In this document: positions 10,890 through 18,980 of the stretch, piece after piece
How the letters are laid out: each line of letters begins with the position of its first letter
Numbering within the stretch: the first letter of the stretch is position 1
Assembly: GCA_031280545.1 (NCBI GenBank)
Contig: JAITGP010000046.1
Location: 1-45,768, forward strand
Reading direction: 5' to 3'
DNA from: Candidatus Peribacteria bacterium
Lineage (GTDB): Bacteria > Patescibacteria > JAEDAM01 > Absconditabacterales > Absconditicoccaceae
Length of the DNA: 45,768 nucleotides
Notes under the pieces: model-generated
What the model was told of the DNA's origin: nothing
Databases searched by the model: none
What the model saw: only the letters and a program-made list of their open reading frames with translations
Program-made: the position numbers and the translations under genes

Positions 10890-11204
10890 ATGGAAGAATT
10901 AGATCGTACAGGCGAAGGCCAAGTGCAAATCGTAGAAACGGTAGAAGTAGTTCCCGTAAAGTTGGGCTTTACGCCAAAGCCCGCAAATGTTAAAATTCCA
11001 GTGGGTCGTTATGATATCCCTGTTGGAGTGATGTTGTCTGTATTTTTACAGCAAATGGGAGTTGATGTATCGCAGTACTCTTGTATTACTCTGCATCGTC
11101 CTGGAGGAGTGACGGAAAGATTCAATTTGAATCAAATTCAAAATCTTTCTCTTCAACGAGATGATATGGTAATGTTTTCCAGAGAAATCTCTGGGAATAA
11201 TTAA
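10890..11204 (+). CDS. Ubiquitin-like (beta-grasp) protein, probable conjugation modifier
   Basis: 104 residues. After an acidic 20-residue tail the pattern is strand-turn-strand (VKLGF... VKIPVGRYDIPV), helix (VMLSVFLQQMGV), strands (CITLHRPGG, ERFNL), then LSLQRDDMVMFSREISGNN. The element L-x-L-x-x-x-D-x-V before the end is typical of ThiS/MoaD/ubiquitin-like proteins. The chain ends Ser-Gly-Asn-Asn rather than Gly-Gly, so a mature form might end at Gly102 after removal of two asparagines, possibly by the JAB enzyme encoded two genes upstream. The family call rests on pattern and operon context, since similarity by eye is weak. It is the last gene of the operon and is followed by a terminator. 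Confidence 0.62.
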   Translation: MEELDRTGEGQVQIVETVEVVPVKLGFTPKPANVKIPVGRYDIPVGVMLSVFLQQMGVDVSQYSCITLHRPGGVTERFNLNQIQNLSLQRDDMVMFSREISGNN

Positions 11205-11218
11205 TCTCTTATTTCATT

Positions 11219-11254
11219 AAGGACATCTTTTTTAAGGTGTCCTTTTTGTTTTTT
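11219..11254 (+). terminator. Rho-independent terminator of the ubiquitin-like operon
   Basis: AAGGACATC (11219-11227) pairs with GGTGTCCTT (11236-11244), a 9-bp stem with one wobble pair, followed by a T-rich run to about 11254. It closes the operon 14 bases after its last stop codon. Confidence 0.9.
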
Positions 11255-11256
11255 AT

Positions 11257-12207
11257 TTAATCCAATTCCCAAACCTTATAGCTCACGTTTTCTCTCGGAG
11301 CAGCCTTTCCTTCGGCAATATAACGGCGAAATCGGGTTCTCTGCTTTTTAGCTAAATGGTGGGTATTTCTTTTCAAGAGTTCTTCCATTTTTCCTTTATC
11401 ATATTCTCCTTGCAGGTAGCCTATGACTTCTTTGTATCCAATTCCCTGCATAGACTGGAGTGTAGGAGAGTAGCCTTGATCCAGTAAGTCCTGTACTTCG
11501 TCAATGAGTCAGCTTTTTATCATTTCTTTTATTCTGGTATTGATGAGTCTATTTCCTTCTTCTTTCTCTCTTCGAAGTCCAAGCATCAAAAGGGGGTGTT
11601 TTACGGGTTGCTGTAAGAAATTTCCGGTTTTGGTGGCCCCAGTAGTATGATAAATTTCCAAAGCTCTAATGAGGTATCTCGTAGAATTGGGGTGAAGCTT
11701 TTGGGCTTCTTCGGGGTCAATTTTTATAAGCTCTTCATAGAGAAATCAGGGTTTCTCTTTTTCTTTCTTTTGTAGTTCTTCTCTGAATAGGTAGTCAGGA
11801 GCAGCTTCTGGCATGGTGAAATTCTTGTACACCGTATCAATATACAGCCCTGTCCCTCCGACGATGAAAGGGACTTTTTTTCTTGCCAAAATTGCTTCTA
11901 CAGTGGCTTCGCTGTCCTCTTTTCGCTGTCCGGCGGTGTAGGTTTCGTTAGGATTGACAATGTCGATTTGGTGGTGCGGGATTTTAGCTCTGATTTCTTT
12001 ACTAATTTTATCGGTTCAGATATTCATAGCTCTAAAAATCTGTCTACTATCTGCGGAAATAATTTCTGTTGGGAAAAAATCACTGAGTAAGACAGAAAGC
12101 TTGCTTTTCCCTGTGGCTGTGGCTCATCGAATGATGATGGTCCCGTCGGGGTTCGTTTGCAAAAATTGGTCAACGGTATGTTGGGCGTCAGTGAGGATTC
12201 CTTCCAT
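11257..12207 (-). CDS. miaA: tRNA dimethylallyltransferase
   Basis: 316 residues from ATG at 12205-12207 to TAA at 11257-11259. MiaA transfers a dimethylallyl group to N6 of A37 in tRNAs that read codons starting with U, next to the anticodon. Visible motifs are the P-loop GATATGKS (28-35), whose first glycine is a TGA codon, SADSRQ (51-56) that binds substrate, MNIGTDK with another TGA glycine at residue 64, PHHQIDI, and GGTGLYID. Standard-code reading would break the gene in several places. It converges on the ubiquitin-like operon, with the terminator at 11219-11254 between them. The upstream side contains a structured repeat. Length is normal for the family. Confidence 0.95.
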
Positions 12208-12214
12208 CGGTTAA

Positions 12215-12306
12215 GATTACAGATGTAAAATCCCGAACTTTCGGGAAGATTATAAAACCACGCAGTTCTGCGTGGCCCCGTACGGAGCTACGGGGGATTA
12301 CAGATG
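12215..12306. repeat. Three tandem GC-rich hairpins flanked by a direct repeat
   Basis: The 11-base direct repeat GATTACAGATG occurs at 12215-12225 and 12296-12306. Between them lie three perfect hairpins: CCCGAA-CT-TTCGGG (12232-12245), CCACGCAG-TT-CTGCGTGG (12258-12275) and CCCCGTA-N6-TACGGGG (12276-12295). The GC content is clearly above the surroundings. The element lies between the divergent starts of miaA and the membrane protein gene at 12442. It resembles a REP/BIME-like or MITE-like palindromic element; a regulatory RNA structure in the miaA leader is the alternative. Confidence 0.8.
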
Positions 12307-12386
12307 ATTTATATGGTGTGTTATAGTGAAGAATTGCTTGATTTTAAGTAGTTTTGCTTAAGTATATATTGTCATATAAAATAGTC

Positions 12387-12414
12387 TTGATTTTGATATA
12401 TATATTAGTATAAT
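12387..12414 (+). promoter_or_regulatory. Promoter of the 12442 gene
   Basis: TTGATT (12387-12392), 16-bp spacer containing TTTGATATATATAT-like sequence, TATAAT (12409-12414). A short inverted repeat CTTGT-N8-ACAAG follows at 12418-12435, in the same position as palindromes at other accessory promoters. Confidence 0.65.
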
Positions 12415-12441
12415 AAACTTGTATATAAAAACAAGATAACA

Positions 12442-12834
12442 ATGAAAGAAAAAATTACATTAACAAGAACGGAATATCTGATTATTAAAGCGGATATTGC
12501 TCGACGGAAAGGACAGAGATCTATTTATCGAATAGTTGGATCCTTGTTATTAACTTCCTTTCTTTTTCTTCTTTTGCATCCCAGTCCTGTTGATCCGAGT
12601 TATATGGAACAAGTCTGTTTTCTTATAATTTATATACTCTTCATGATTGGACTAGTGCTGTTTATTATTTCTTTCTCTTTGGGATTGAATAAAAAAGAAA
12701 AAGCTCTTAATGAAATGTGGGAGGGATCACAACAGGAAAAAATACAGTTGGATAAGCTGTTTGGGAGCCTCTCTCTGGAAGATCAGGTTCTTGAAGATCG
12801 GTTGCTTAAAGAACAGAAAGAACAAAAAAAATAA
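12442..12834 (+). CDS. Small membrane protein, two transmembrane helices, unknown function
   Basis: 130 residues with no TGA codon. A basic N-terminus (KADIARRKGQRS) is followed by two hydrophobic helices at about 32-50 and 60-84 joined by a short proline-rich loop, then a charged glutamine/glutamate/lysine-rich helical tail of about 45 residues that is probably cytoplasmic. I recognise no family. It is a single-gene unit with its own promoter (12387-12414) and terminator (12850-12888). No Shine-Dalgarno is visible; the bases before ATG are A-rich. Confidence 0.8.
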   Translation: MKEKITLTRTEYLIIKADIARRKGQRSIYRIVGSLLLTSFLFLLLHPSPVDPSYMEQVCFLIIYILFMIGLVLFIISFSLGLNKKEKALNEMWEGSQQEKIQLDKLFGSLSLEDQVLEDRLLKEQKEQKK

Positions 12835-12849
12835 AGAGTCTAAGTTGTA

Positions 12850-12888
12850 AAATCTGGCTTGCTTATTTGGCAGGTCGGATTTTTCGTT
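12850..12888 (+). terminator. Rho-independent terminator
   Basis: AAATCTGGCTTGC (12850-12862) pairs with GCAGGTCGGATTT (12870-12882) over 13 bp with three wobble pairs, followed by TTTT and a further T-rich run. It ends the 12442 transcript. Confidence 0.85.
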
Positions 12889-12955
12889 TTGTTTGATTGT
12901 AATTACTCCTTATTTCTTTATATTGAAGTATGTATTTTATGGTTTACTTTACGGA

Positions 12956-13612
12956 ATGAAAAAAGGTTATAAAATCTGATGAATTTTTTGTGGGATCATA
13001 GTATTAGGTTTCATTGGACTGAATGTTTGGATTTTTTTGTCTTCACTTTCTGCAATGCATTTTGCGTTCTATGAGCAGAGAGGAGAGTATGAGGTAGCAT
13101 TACTTTTTGGAGCAGGAGTGAGGGGTAGTAGACTTTCTCCAATATTGGAAGACAGAGCGATGACTGCTTTTCAGCTTTTTGATTCTGGTAAAATAAAGAA
13201 AATTCTGATTAGTGCTGATAATTCTTCTCCTGAATATGATGAGGTGAGACCAACGAGGGATTTTTTGATTGCTCAGGGGGTGAAAAGTGGAGCGATCTAT
13301 TTGGATTTTGCAGGTTTTGATAGTTATGATTCCTTATATCGTGCTAAGGAGATTTTTTGAGCAGAAAAACTGGTTCTTGTTTCTCAGAAATTTCATTTGC
13401 CAAGATTGTTATTTTTGTGTAGGGGATTGGGCTTAGAGTGTGTGGGGGCAATAGCAGATCAACGTACTTATCAAGGACTTTGGTATAATTATGTGAGAGA
13501 AAGCTTGGCGAATGTGAAGGCTACGTTTTCGTTATTATTCCATGTGCAACCTCATTTTTTGTGAGAGGAGATCCTTCTGAATGGGGAGAGTAATGCATTT
13601 GGGTATGACTAA
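12956..13612 (+). CDS. DUF218 (SanA/YdcF-type) membrane-anchored protein
   Basis: 218 residues from ATG 12956; the two codons TGA TGA at residues 8-9 are glycines inside the N-terminal anchor, so the standard code hides the true start. A membrane helix spans about residues 8-33. The soluble part matches DUF218: ALLFGAGV near the start, DRAMTAFQLFDSGKIKKILIS, then a conserved acidic turn (RPTRDFLIAQGV), EKLVLVSQKFHLPR and a C-terminal region. Family members act at the cell envelope (SanA affects vancomycin exclusion in enteric bacteria), but their chemistry is not settled. Another TGA glycine falls at 13358-13360. It probably lies upstream of gltX without a terminator between them. Confidence 0.88.
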
Positions 13613-13674
13613 TCTTGCAATCACTTTCAAAAACTGTAAAAATAAATCAGATTTTTAAATTATTAGTATGAAAA

Positions 13675-15354
13675 ATGGCAAATCGAACAGAACTCGCAGA
13701 TTTACTCTTTCCTGAGGTGACGGAAACGATAGAGGATTTATTGGTGAAATATCCAGAACGTGCTGAAAAAACTGTCCTTCGTTTTTCTCCTAGTCCTACG
13801 GGATTTTTCCATTTTGGAAATCTCTATACTGCACTCTTTGATTGGAAATATACTTCGCAACAACAGGGAGTTTTTTATCTTAGAATAGAAGATACGGATC
13901 AATTGAGGGAAGTGAAAGGAGCAGTGACGTCACTTCTCAATTCTTTATGAAAATTCTGAATTACTATTCACGAATGACCTGTCTGACCAAATGGGAGCGA
14001 AATTGGGAATTATGGACCGTATTTCCAATCTCAGAGAGCAGGACTTTATAAAGTGTTTATCAAGCATTTACTCGCTCAAGGATTAGCCTATCCGTGTCGA
14101 ATGACGGAAGAAGAATTGAATACCATTCGTGATGAGCAGATGAAAGCCAAAAAAACTCCAGGGATTTATGGAGAGTATTCCAAATATAGAACTTACACTC
14201 CCGATGAACTTATCGCAAGGTATCACGAAGCAGGAGATAGTTTTCCGGTGATCAGGTTTCGTTCCCATGGAGATAGTACAAAGAAAGTTTTGTTTACTGA
14301 TGAAATTAGGGGAACGATTTCTATGATGGATAATTATAATGATATTGTGATTCTCAAAGGAGATGGTTTGCCGACCTATCATTTGGCACATATTGTAGAT
14401 GATACGTTGATGAGGACGACGCTGGTTTCCAGAGGCGATGAATGGTTGCCGTCTGTGCCGTTGCACCTTCAGCTTTTTGGAGCTTTCAATTTGCCTGCAC
14501 CGAAGTATGCTCATCTTGCACCGGTGTGTAAAATGGACGAAGGAAAGAAAAGAAAGCTGAGTAAAAGGCACGATCCCGAGGCGAATGTGGCGTTTTTGTT
14601 TGAGAAAGGGTATAGTGTACAGGGGATTATTGAGTACATTATGACTCTTCTCAATTCGAATTTCGAGGACTGGAGAAGAGATAACCCGGATACTGACTTG
14701 TCAGACTTTTCTCTTTCGTTTACTACGATGAATGTGGCGTGACCGCTCTTCGATGAGGTGAAATTGCAATGGATCAATAATGGGTACTTATCGAAGATTT
14801 CTACGGAGGAGTTGTTTGCTCAGACCTTAGTTCGAGCGAAGGAGTATGCTCCTGAGTTTGCTTCTTTGCTTCAGTCTGATGAAGCGTATGCGAAAGCGGC
14901 TATCAATATTGAGAGGCATACGGAGAAAGACCCGAAAAGGTTTACCTTGTATAGTGATGTGCAGAACCAGATTTTGTTCTTCTTTGATGAGGAATGGGAA
15001 AAGGGGGAAGAAAGCAGAAAGACATTGTTAGCAGAAAATGAAAACTTCGGGAAATTACAAGATTTTGTACGTGAATACGCGGAAATAGTGGATTTGGAGA
15101 CGGATGATGTGTTGGTGTGGTTTGAGCAGTTGAAGCAGATAGGAAAAAAGTATGGATATGCAACCAGTAATGCAGAATTTAAAGAAGGAGGGTATATTGG
15201 GAAAACGGGAGATTTGGCGATGTTTCTTCGTATTCAGCTGTGTAATGCAAAGCAGACTCCTGACCTCTTTTCTGTGATGAAAGTGATGGGGAAGGAGAGA
15301 GTGGTGAGGAGATTAGGGGAGTATCTAGAGTTTTCTCAAGCATGGAAATGGTAG
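13675..15354 (+). CDS. gltX: Glutamyl-tRNA synthetase
   Basis: 559 residues from ATG 13675. It charges tRNA-Glu (and in many bacteria lacking GlnRS also tRNA-Gln) with glutamate. The class I HIGH element appears as HFGN at residues 46-49 in FSPSPTGFFHFGNL, and the KMSKS element as KLSKR at 294-298. Four in-frame TGA codons between 13948 and 13992 fall within 15 codons and restore the expected GluRS sequence (EGPVGPNG, NYGPYFQSQR). Another TGA at 14740-14742 precedes the anticodon-binding half. An out-of-frame ATG lies just upstream at 13668. Length is slightly above the family average because of the C-terminal half. The gene is complete and should be functional. Confidence 0.96.
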
Positions 15355-15423
15355 AGAAGGTACTTGTCAGAAGGTATGCGAAATTTTGCAAGAAATTTTT
15401 GTGTATTAGAAAACTTGTTGTAA

Positions 15424-15672
15424 AAAATCTCTCTAATAAAGATTATTTATAACAAAAAATATCCACTCGTGGGTTCAGAGGGAAGAGCCGGTCCTCATAA
15501 GATTCAGGGAATTGGTGCAGGATTTGTACCTGAAGTTTTGGATATTCAGCTTTATAAGCAAGTGATCACCGTGTCTAACTTGCAATATGCAAAACAACAC
15601 CCAAATAAACAAATTGTTACTATTTTCCCAGATACAGGGGAGAGATATCTCTCTACAGCATTGTTTGAATAG
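15424..15672 (+). pseudogene. Cysteine synthase (cysK) remnant
   Basis: The reading frame after the stop at 15421 has no ATG and encodes a short piece of O-acetylserine sulfhydrylase: [19 protein letters not shown] is the conserved substrate/PLP-phosphate region and [19 protein letters not shown] is the conserved C-terminus. The whole N-terminal two thirds, including the PLP lysine, is missing. The segment that should connect the two blocks (with the GISSGA-type motif) is also deleted, since VITVSN runs directly into [11 protein letters not shown]. The only possible start inside is a GTG at 15469. I read it as a decayed gene retained between gltX and rpoD; a short repurposed protein of 67 residues is the less likely alternative. 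Confidence 0.75.
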
Positions 15673-15686
15673 TATAATATTGGATG

Positions 15687-15717
15687 CCCGTAGGTATTAT
15701 ATACGGGTATTTTTTTA
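15687..15717 (+). terminator. Rho-independent terminator
   Basis: CCCGTA (15687-15692) pairs with TACGGG (15702-15707) across a 9-base loop, followed by a T-rich run. It separates the cysK remnant from rpoD. Confidence 0.75.
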
Positions 15718-15734
15718 ATATATCTAAACTTAGC

Positions 15735-15762
15735 TTGACTTTATTTGTAACATCACTATAAG
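15735..15762 (+). promoter_or_regulatory. Promoter of rpoD
   Basis: TTGACT (15735-15740), 16-bp spacer, TATAAG (15757-15762), about 37 bases before the rpoD start. No palindrome follows the -10 box. Confidence 0.6.
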
Positions 15763-15799
15763 TTAAAGTAATATTTATTTTTTCTATCTTTTGTTGATC

Positions 15800-16702
15800 A
15801 TGAGACAATTAAAAATAACTCCTTCAATTACCCGTCGTGAGGATGACTCTTTTAATAAATATTTACTGGAGATCGCTAAATTCCCAATACCTTCTCCTGA
15901 AGAAGAGGTCGCTTTGGCAGAGGCAAGAGATCGTGGAGATCTGAGTGCAATACAAACCTTGACTCGTGGTAATCTGCGTTTTGTGGTTTCTGTAGCGAAA
16001 CAGTATCAAAATCAAGGCCTTCCTTTACCTGACCTCATCAATGAGGGGAACCTTGGTTTGATTAAAGCAGCTGAAAAATTTGATCAGACGCGTGGGTTTA
16101 AATTTATTTCGTATGCGGTTTGGTGGGTTAGACAATCAATTCTTCAGGCATTGTCTGAAAAAAAAGGTACGATTCGTTTACCTTGAAATCAAGTAGGAAG
16201 GTTGAACAAAATTAGAAAATTTTCTGAAAAATTTGAATTGGAACAGGAAAGAAAACCTTCTGCCGAGGAAATTGCTAAAGAATTAGAGTTGGAGCTTTCA
16301 GAGGTAGTTAATGCTTTATCTATTTCAAGAAAAATTTCCTCTCTGGATACTTCTTTTGATCCTACCGATGATGGTGCAGCTCCTTTATCAGATTTAGTAC
16401 CGGATATTGATGCTCAGACTGATAAACCTTTAGATGAAACTGATTTATCTTATGTTATTGAGGATACTTTGAAGGGATTAGTGAAAATTAAAAAATTAAA
16501 TCCTAGAGGTAACGACTGATTAACCGCTAAGGAGGCTGATATTATCAGAATGTCTTTTGGTCTAAAAGGGGAAGAAATGAGTTTAGAAGAGATTGCAAAA
16601 ACCTATGATCTTACGAGAGAACGTGTGAGGCAGATCAAAGAAAAAGGTATCAGATATCTGAAGAAATCTGGAGCCTTTGAGCAGTTTAGGGAATATTTAT
16701 AG
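15800..16702 (+). CDS. rpoD: RNA polymerase sigma factor, sigma-70 family (RpoD-like)
   Basis: 300 residues from ATG 15800; TTG codons at 15791 and 15794 are less likely starts. The protein directs RNA polymerase to promoters. Region 1.2 ([21 protein letters not shown]), region 2 ([38 protein letters not shown], for -10 recognition), region 3 and region 4.2 ([21 protein letters not shown], the helix-turn-helix for -35 recognition) are in order. TGA glycines occur at 16184-16186 in TIRLPGNQVG and at 16517-16519. Region 1.1 is absent, giving a short primary-type sigma factor. It is probably the factor that reads the uniform TTGAAA-N16-TATACT promoters seen here, though other sigma factors may exist elsewhere. 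It ends only 4 bases from the convergent clpP gene, with no terminator between them. Confidence 0.94.
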
Positions 16703-16706
16703 GAAA

Positions 16707-17291
16707 TTACTTAATAATTTTATCAATAAGTCCGTATTCTAAAGCTTCTTCGCTAGACATTCGATTATTTCTTTCCATGTCGGCGAGGGCTTTTTCGTAT
16801 TTTTGTCCAGAATTCTTTGCGATGATTTCGGTCAGAATTTTTTTAATTTTCATCATTTCTTCTGCTTCAATCTGGATATCTGTCGCTTGTCCGCTGATTC
16901 CCCCTCCAGAGATTAAAGGCTGATGAATCATGATTTTACTATGAGGAAGTGCGAATCTTTTTCCTTTCGTTCCAGCATTTAATAGTACTGCTCCCATAGA
17001 GGCAGCAAGCCCTACACATACGGTGGAAATGTCACATTTTACGTGTTGCATGGTGTCATAAAGTGCAAGTCCACTGTACACTTCTCCACCAGGGCAATTA
17101 ACATACATGGTGATATCTTTGCTTGGGTCCTGCTTTTCGAGAAAAAGAATCTGTGCGATGACCGTATTTACAAAATGAGATTCGATTTGATCACCGAGAA
17201 AGATAATTCTATCTTCTAAAAGTCTGGAATAGATGTCGTACACTCTTTCTCCATTTTTAGTTTTTTCAATGACGGTAGGGATAAGAACCAT
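16707..17291 (-). CDS. clpP: ATP-dependent Clp protease proteolytic subunit
   Basis: 194 residues starting at ATG 17289-17291 ([11 protein letters not shown]). The frame extends to an ATG at 17360, but that codon overlaps the -35 box of the promoter and the family start matches 17291. ClpP forms a barrel of two seven-subunit rings that degrades proteins fed by ClpX or ClpA/C in the cytoplasm. The catalytic triad is Ser98 (GLAASMGA), His123 (IMIHQP) and Asp171 (ALADMERN). The heptamer and specificity elements ([28 protein letters not shown]) are intact. No UGA codon is used. It faces rpoD tail to tail. Confidence 0.97.
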   Translation of the reverse strand: MVLIPTVIEKTKNGERVYDIYSRLLEDRIIFLGDQIESHFVNTVIAQILFLEKQDPSKDITMYVNCPGGEVYSGLALYDTMQHVKCDISTVCVGLAASMGAVLLNAGTKGKRFALPHSKIMIHQPLISGGGISGQATDIQIEAEEMMKIKKILTEIIAKNSGQKYEKALADMERNNRMSSEEALEYGLIDKIIK

Positions 17292-17332
17292 TAGGTTTGA
17301 TAGTAAAGGGTAAAAATTCTTTATTTTTTGTA

Positions 17333-17360
17333 TTTTTATTCTTTTATCATTGAATTTCAA
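17333..17360 (-). promoter_or_regulatory. Promoter of clpP
   Basis: On the minus strand TTGAAA (17355-17360) and TAAAAA (17333-17338) are separated by 16 bp. Transcription would start near 17326, downstream of the ATG at 17360 and upstream of the ATG at 17291, which decides the start. A plus-strand TTGAAA at 17362-17367 lies back to back and may serve the divergent gene at 17436. Confidence 0.6.
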
Positions 17361-17435
17361 CTTGAAATTACATATGAAAATCCTAATCCTTAGGGTAATC
17401 TAATATCGTTTTTTTATCCTCTTACTTTATGTGGC

Positions 17436-18938
17436 ATGCAATTCCCTCCTTCTCTTAAATTTCTTTCTCTGCTTTCTGCAGTAGTCATTGCTAGTTCTTC
17501 TTTGTATGGAACGGCATGAGCAGCTACACTTACCGCTAGTGTCACTTCTGCTGAGAACTCTACCACTGCTTCTACTTCTTCCCTTCAAACTTCTTTGGAT
17601 GATACTAAGGAAGGACTGTTGAAATCTTTGGATGAAACGCTGGTTCGTCTCCAAAAGCTGTATGATGGGAAAATGAAGGATTTAGTGGAAAGTGCTCTTT
17701 TTAAAGCGGTGGAATGTTTATGATTTTTGGGTACTAATCAGCTTTCTTTAAATCTTTCTTCCTTAAAAGGGGAGTATCAGAGGGCAGTTTTGGAAAAATA
17801 TGTGGAACTTTCCATGGATATCAAGAGATTGACGGTGGGATTGTCTATAGATGAAAAGGGGATTAAGGAATCTATTTCAGACTTTCAGAAAACGTTTACT
17901 GCGAAGTTTGTAATGATTGAGGAGACTTATGAAGACAGCTACAAGGCGTTGCAAACTGCTTATACGAATGCTTTGGAAAAAAATAAAGACTTGGTGCAAA
18001 ATCTTGCCATAAAAATCCAAAAGGTGATCTCTATACAAGAGAAATATTCAGAATTACAGCAAGCAGAAGCTACACTCTATGCTAGTATAGCAGAAAAAAG
18101 TCAGCTTTCAAAAATGCTTCAGCTTTCTAAATATTCTGTGATTGCTACTTTACAAAAGGAATTGGAAAATCAGATTAAAAATGCTCAATCTTCTAATCCT
18201 GAAATTAGTAAAGAAAAGCTGATTGCAGAAAAAGACGCTTTATTAGCGGAACTCAAAAGGGAATCTGATGCTCAGATTAATGTATTCTTTAAATCTTCTA
18301 CCAAGACTGCTACCTATACTAAAACCTTAAGTGAAGCAGAAGTCTTCTTATCCCAGTATACTACTGAAAAAACTTATCAATGTGGAGTAATTATCTCTGC
18401 TAATCGAGAAAAATCCTATGATGGTTTGGCTGATCGCTTGAAAACGTTAATCCAAGATCTCCAAAAAGCTACTGAAAAACTTACAGGATATGATGAAAAT
18501 CAAATAAGATCTTTGGAAACTGCGAGTATTACTACCTTTAAGACCTTTTCTACAAATGCTTTCTCTAAGAAAAAAGCATTATTCCGTGTGTATGTGGCAC
18601 AATTAATTGCTGCAAATCAAAACACTGGAACAGAGACTCCTCCTACTGAGACGCCTCCTACACCTAGTACTCCCGTTTCTTGGACTCCCTACGTTTTTAC
18701 AAAGACCTACAATAAGGGGATGTATGCTTTAGAGTTGAAATATTTGCAAGAATTCCTGACAGCTCAAGGACTCTATAATGGAACAATCAATGGACTCTAT
18801 GATGCGAAAACTATCGAAGCAGTGTATCATTATCAGTTGCAAGAAGGAGTAGTAAGTGGAAAAGAGGCAAATAAAGCTGCTTATGGTTGGATGGGACCTG
18901 CTACGAGAAATGCTGTAAATAAAAAGATGAATCCATAG
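17436..18938 (+). CDS. Secreted coiled-coil protein with C-terminal peptidoglycan-binding domain
   Basis: 500 residues from ATG 17436; TGA glycines at 17517-17519 and 17721-17723 hide the N-terminus under the standard code. A signal peptide is evident (MQFPPSLKFLSLLSAVVIASSS, cleavage probably around 25-30). Residues about 60-390 are helical with coiled-coil character (long lysine/glutamate/glutamine stretches). A threonine-proline linker (about 391-410) leads to a C-terminal PG_binding_1-type domain (about 415-498) with the pattern GMYALELKYLQEFLTAQGLYNG, TINGLYDAKTIEAVYHYQ and GWMGPATRNAVNK. It should sit in the cell envelope attached to peptidoglycan and may brace the neighbouring pilus-type apparatus, which begins 42 bases downstream. 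No catalytic domain is visible. Confidence 0.85.
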
Positions 18939-18980
18939 TTTCTTTCCTTGCACTGTTGTTTATTTTTTGAATGCTCTTCT

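Noticed and set aside
15366..15423. Terminator after gltX from AAATTT-N6-AAATTT
   Set aside because: A 6-bp all-AT stem with a weak T run is not convincing.
17292..17360. Longer clpP start at 17360
   Set aside because: The extra 23 residues are not part of ClpP, and the ATG overlaps the -35 box, so the transcript would start downstream of it.
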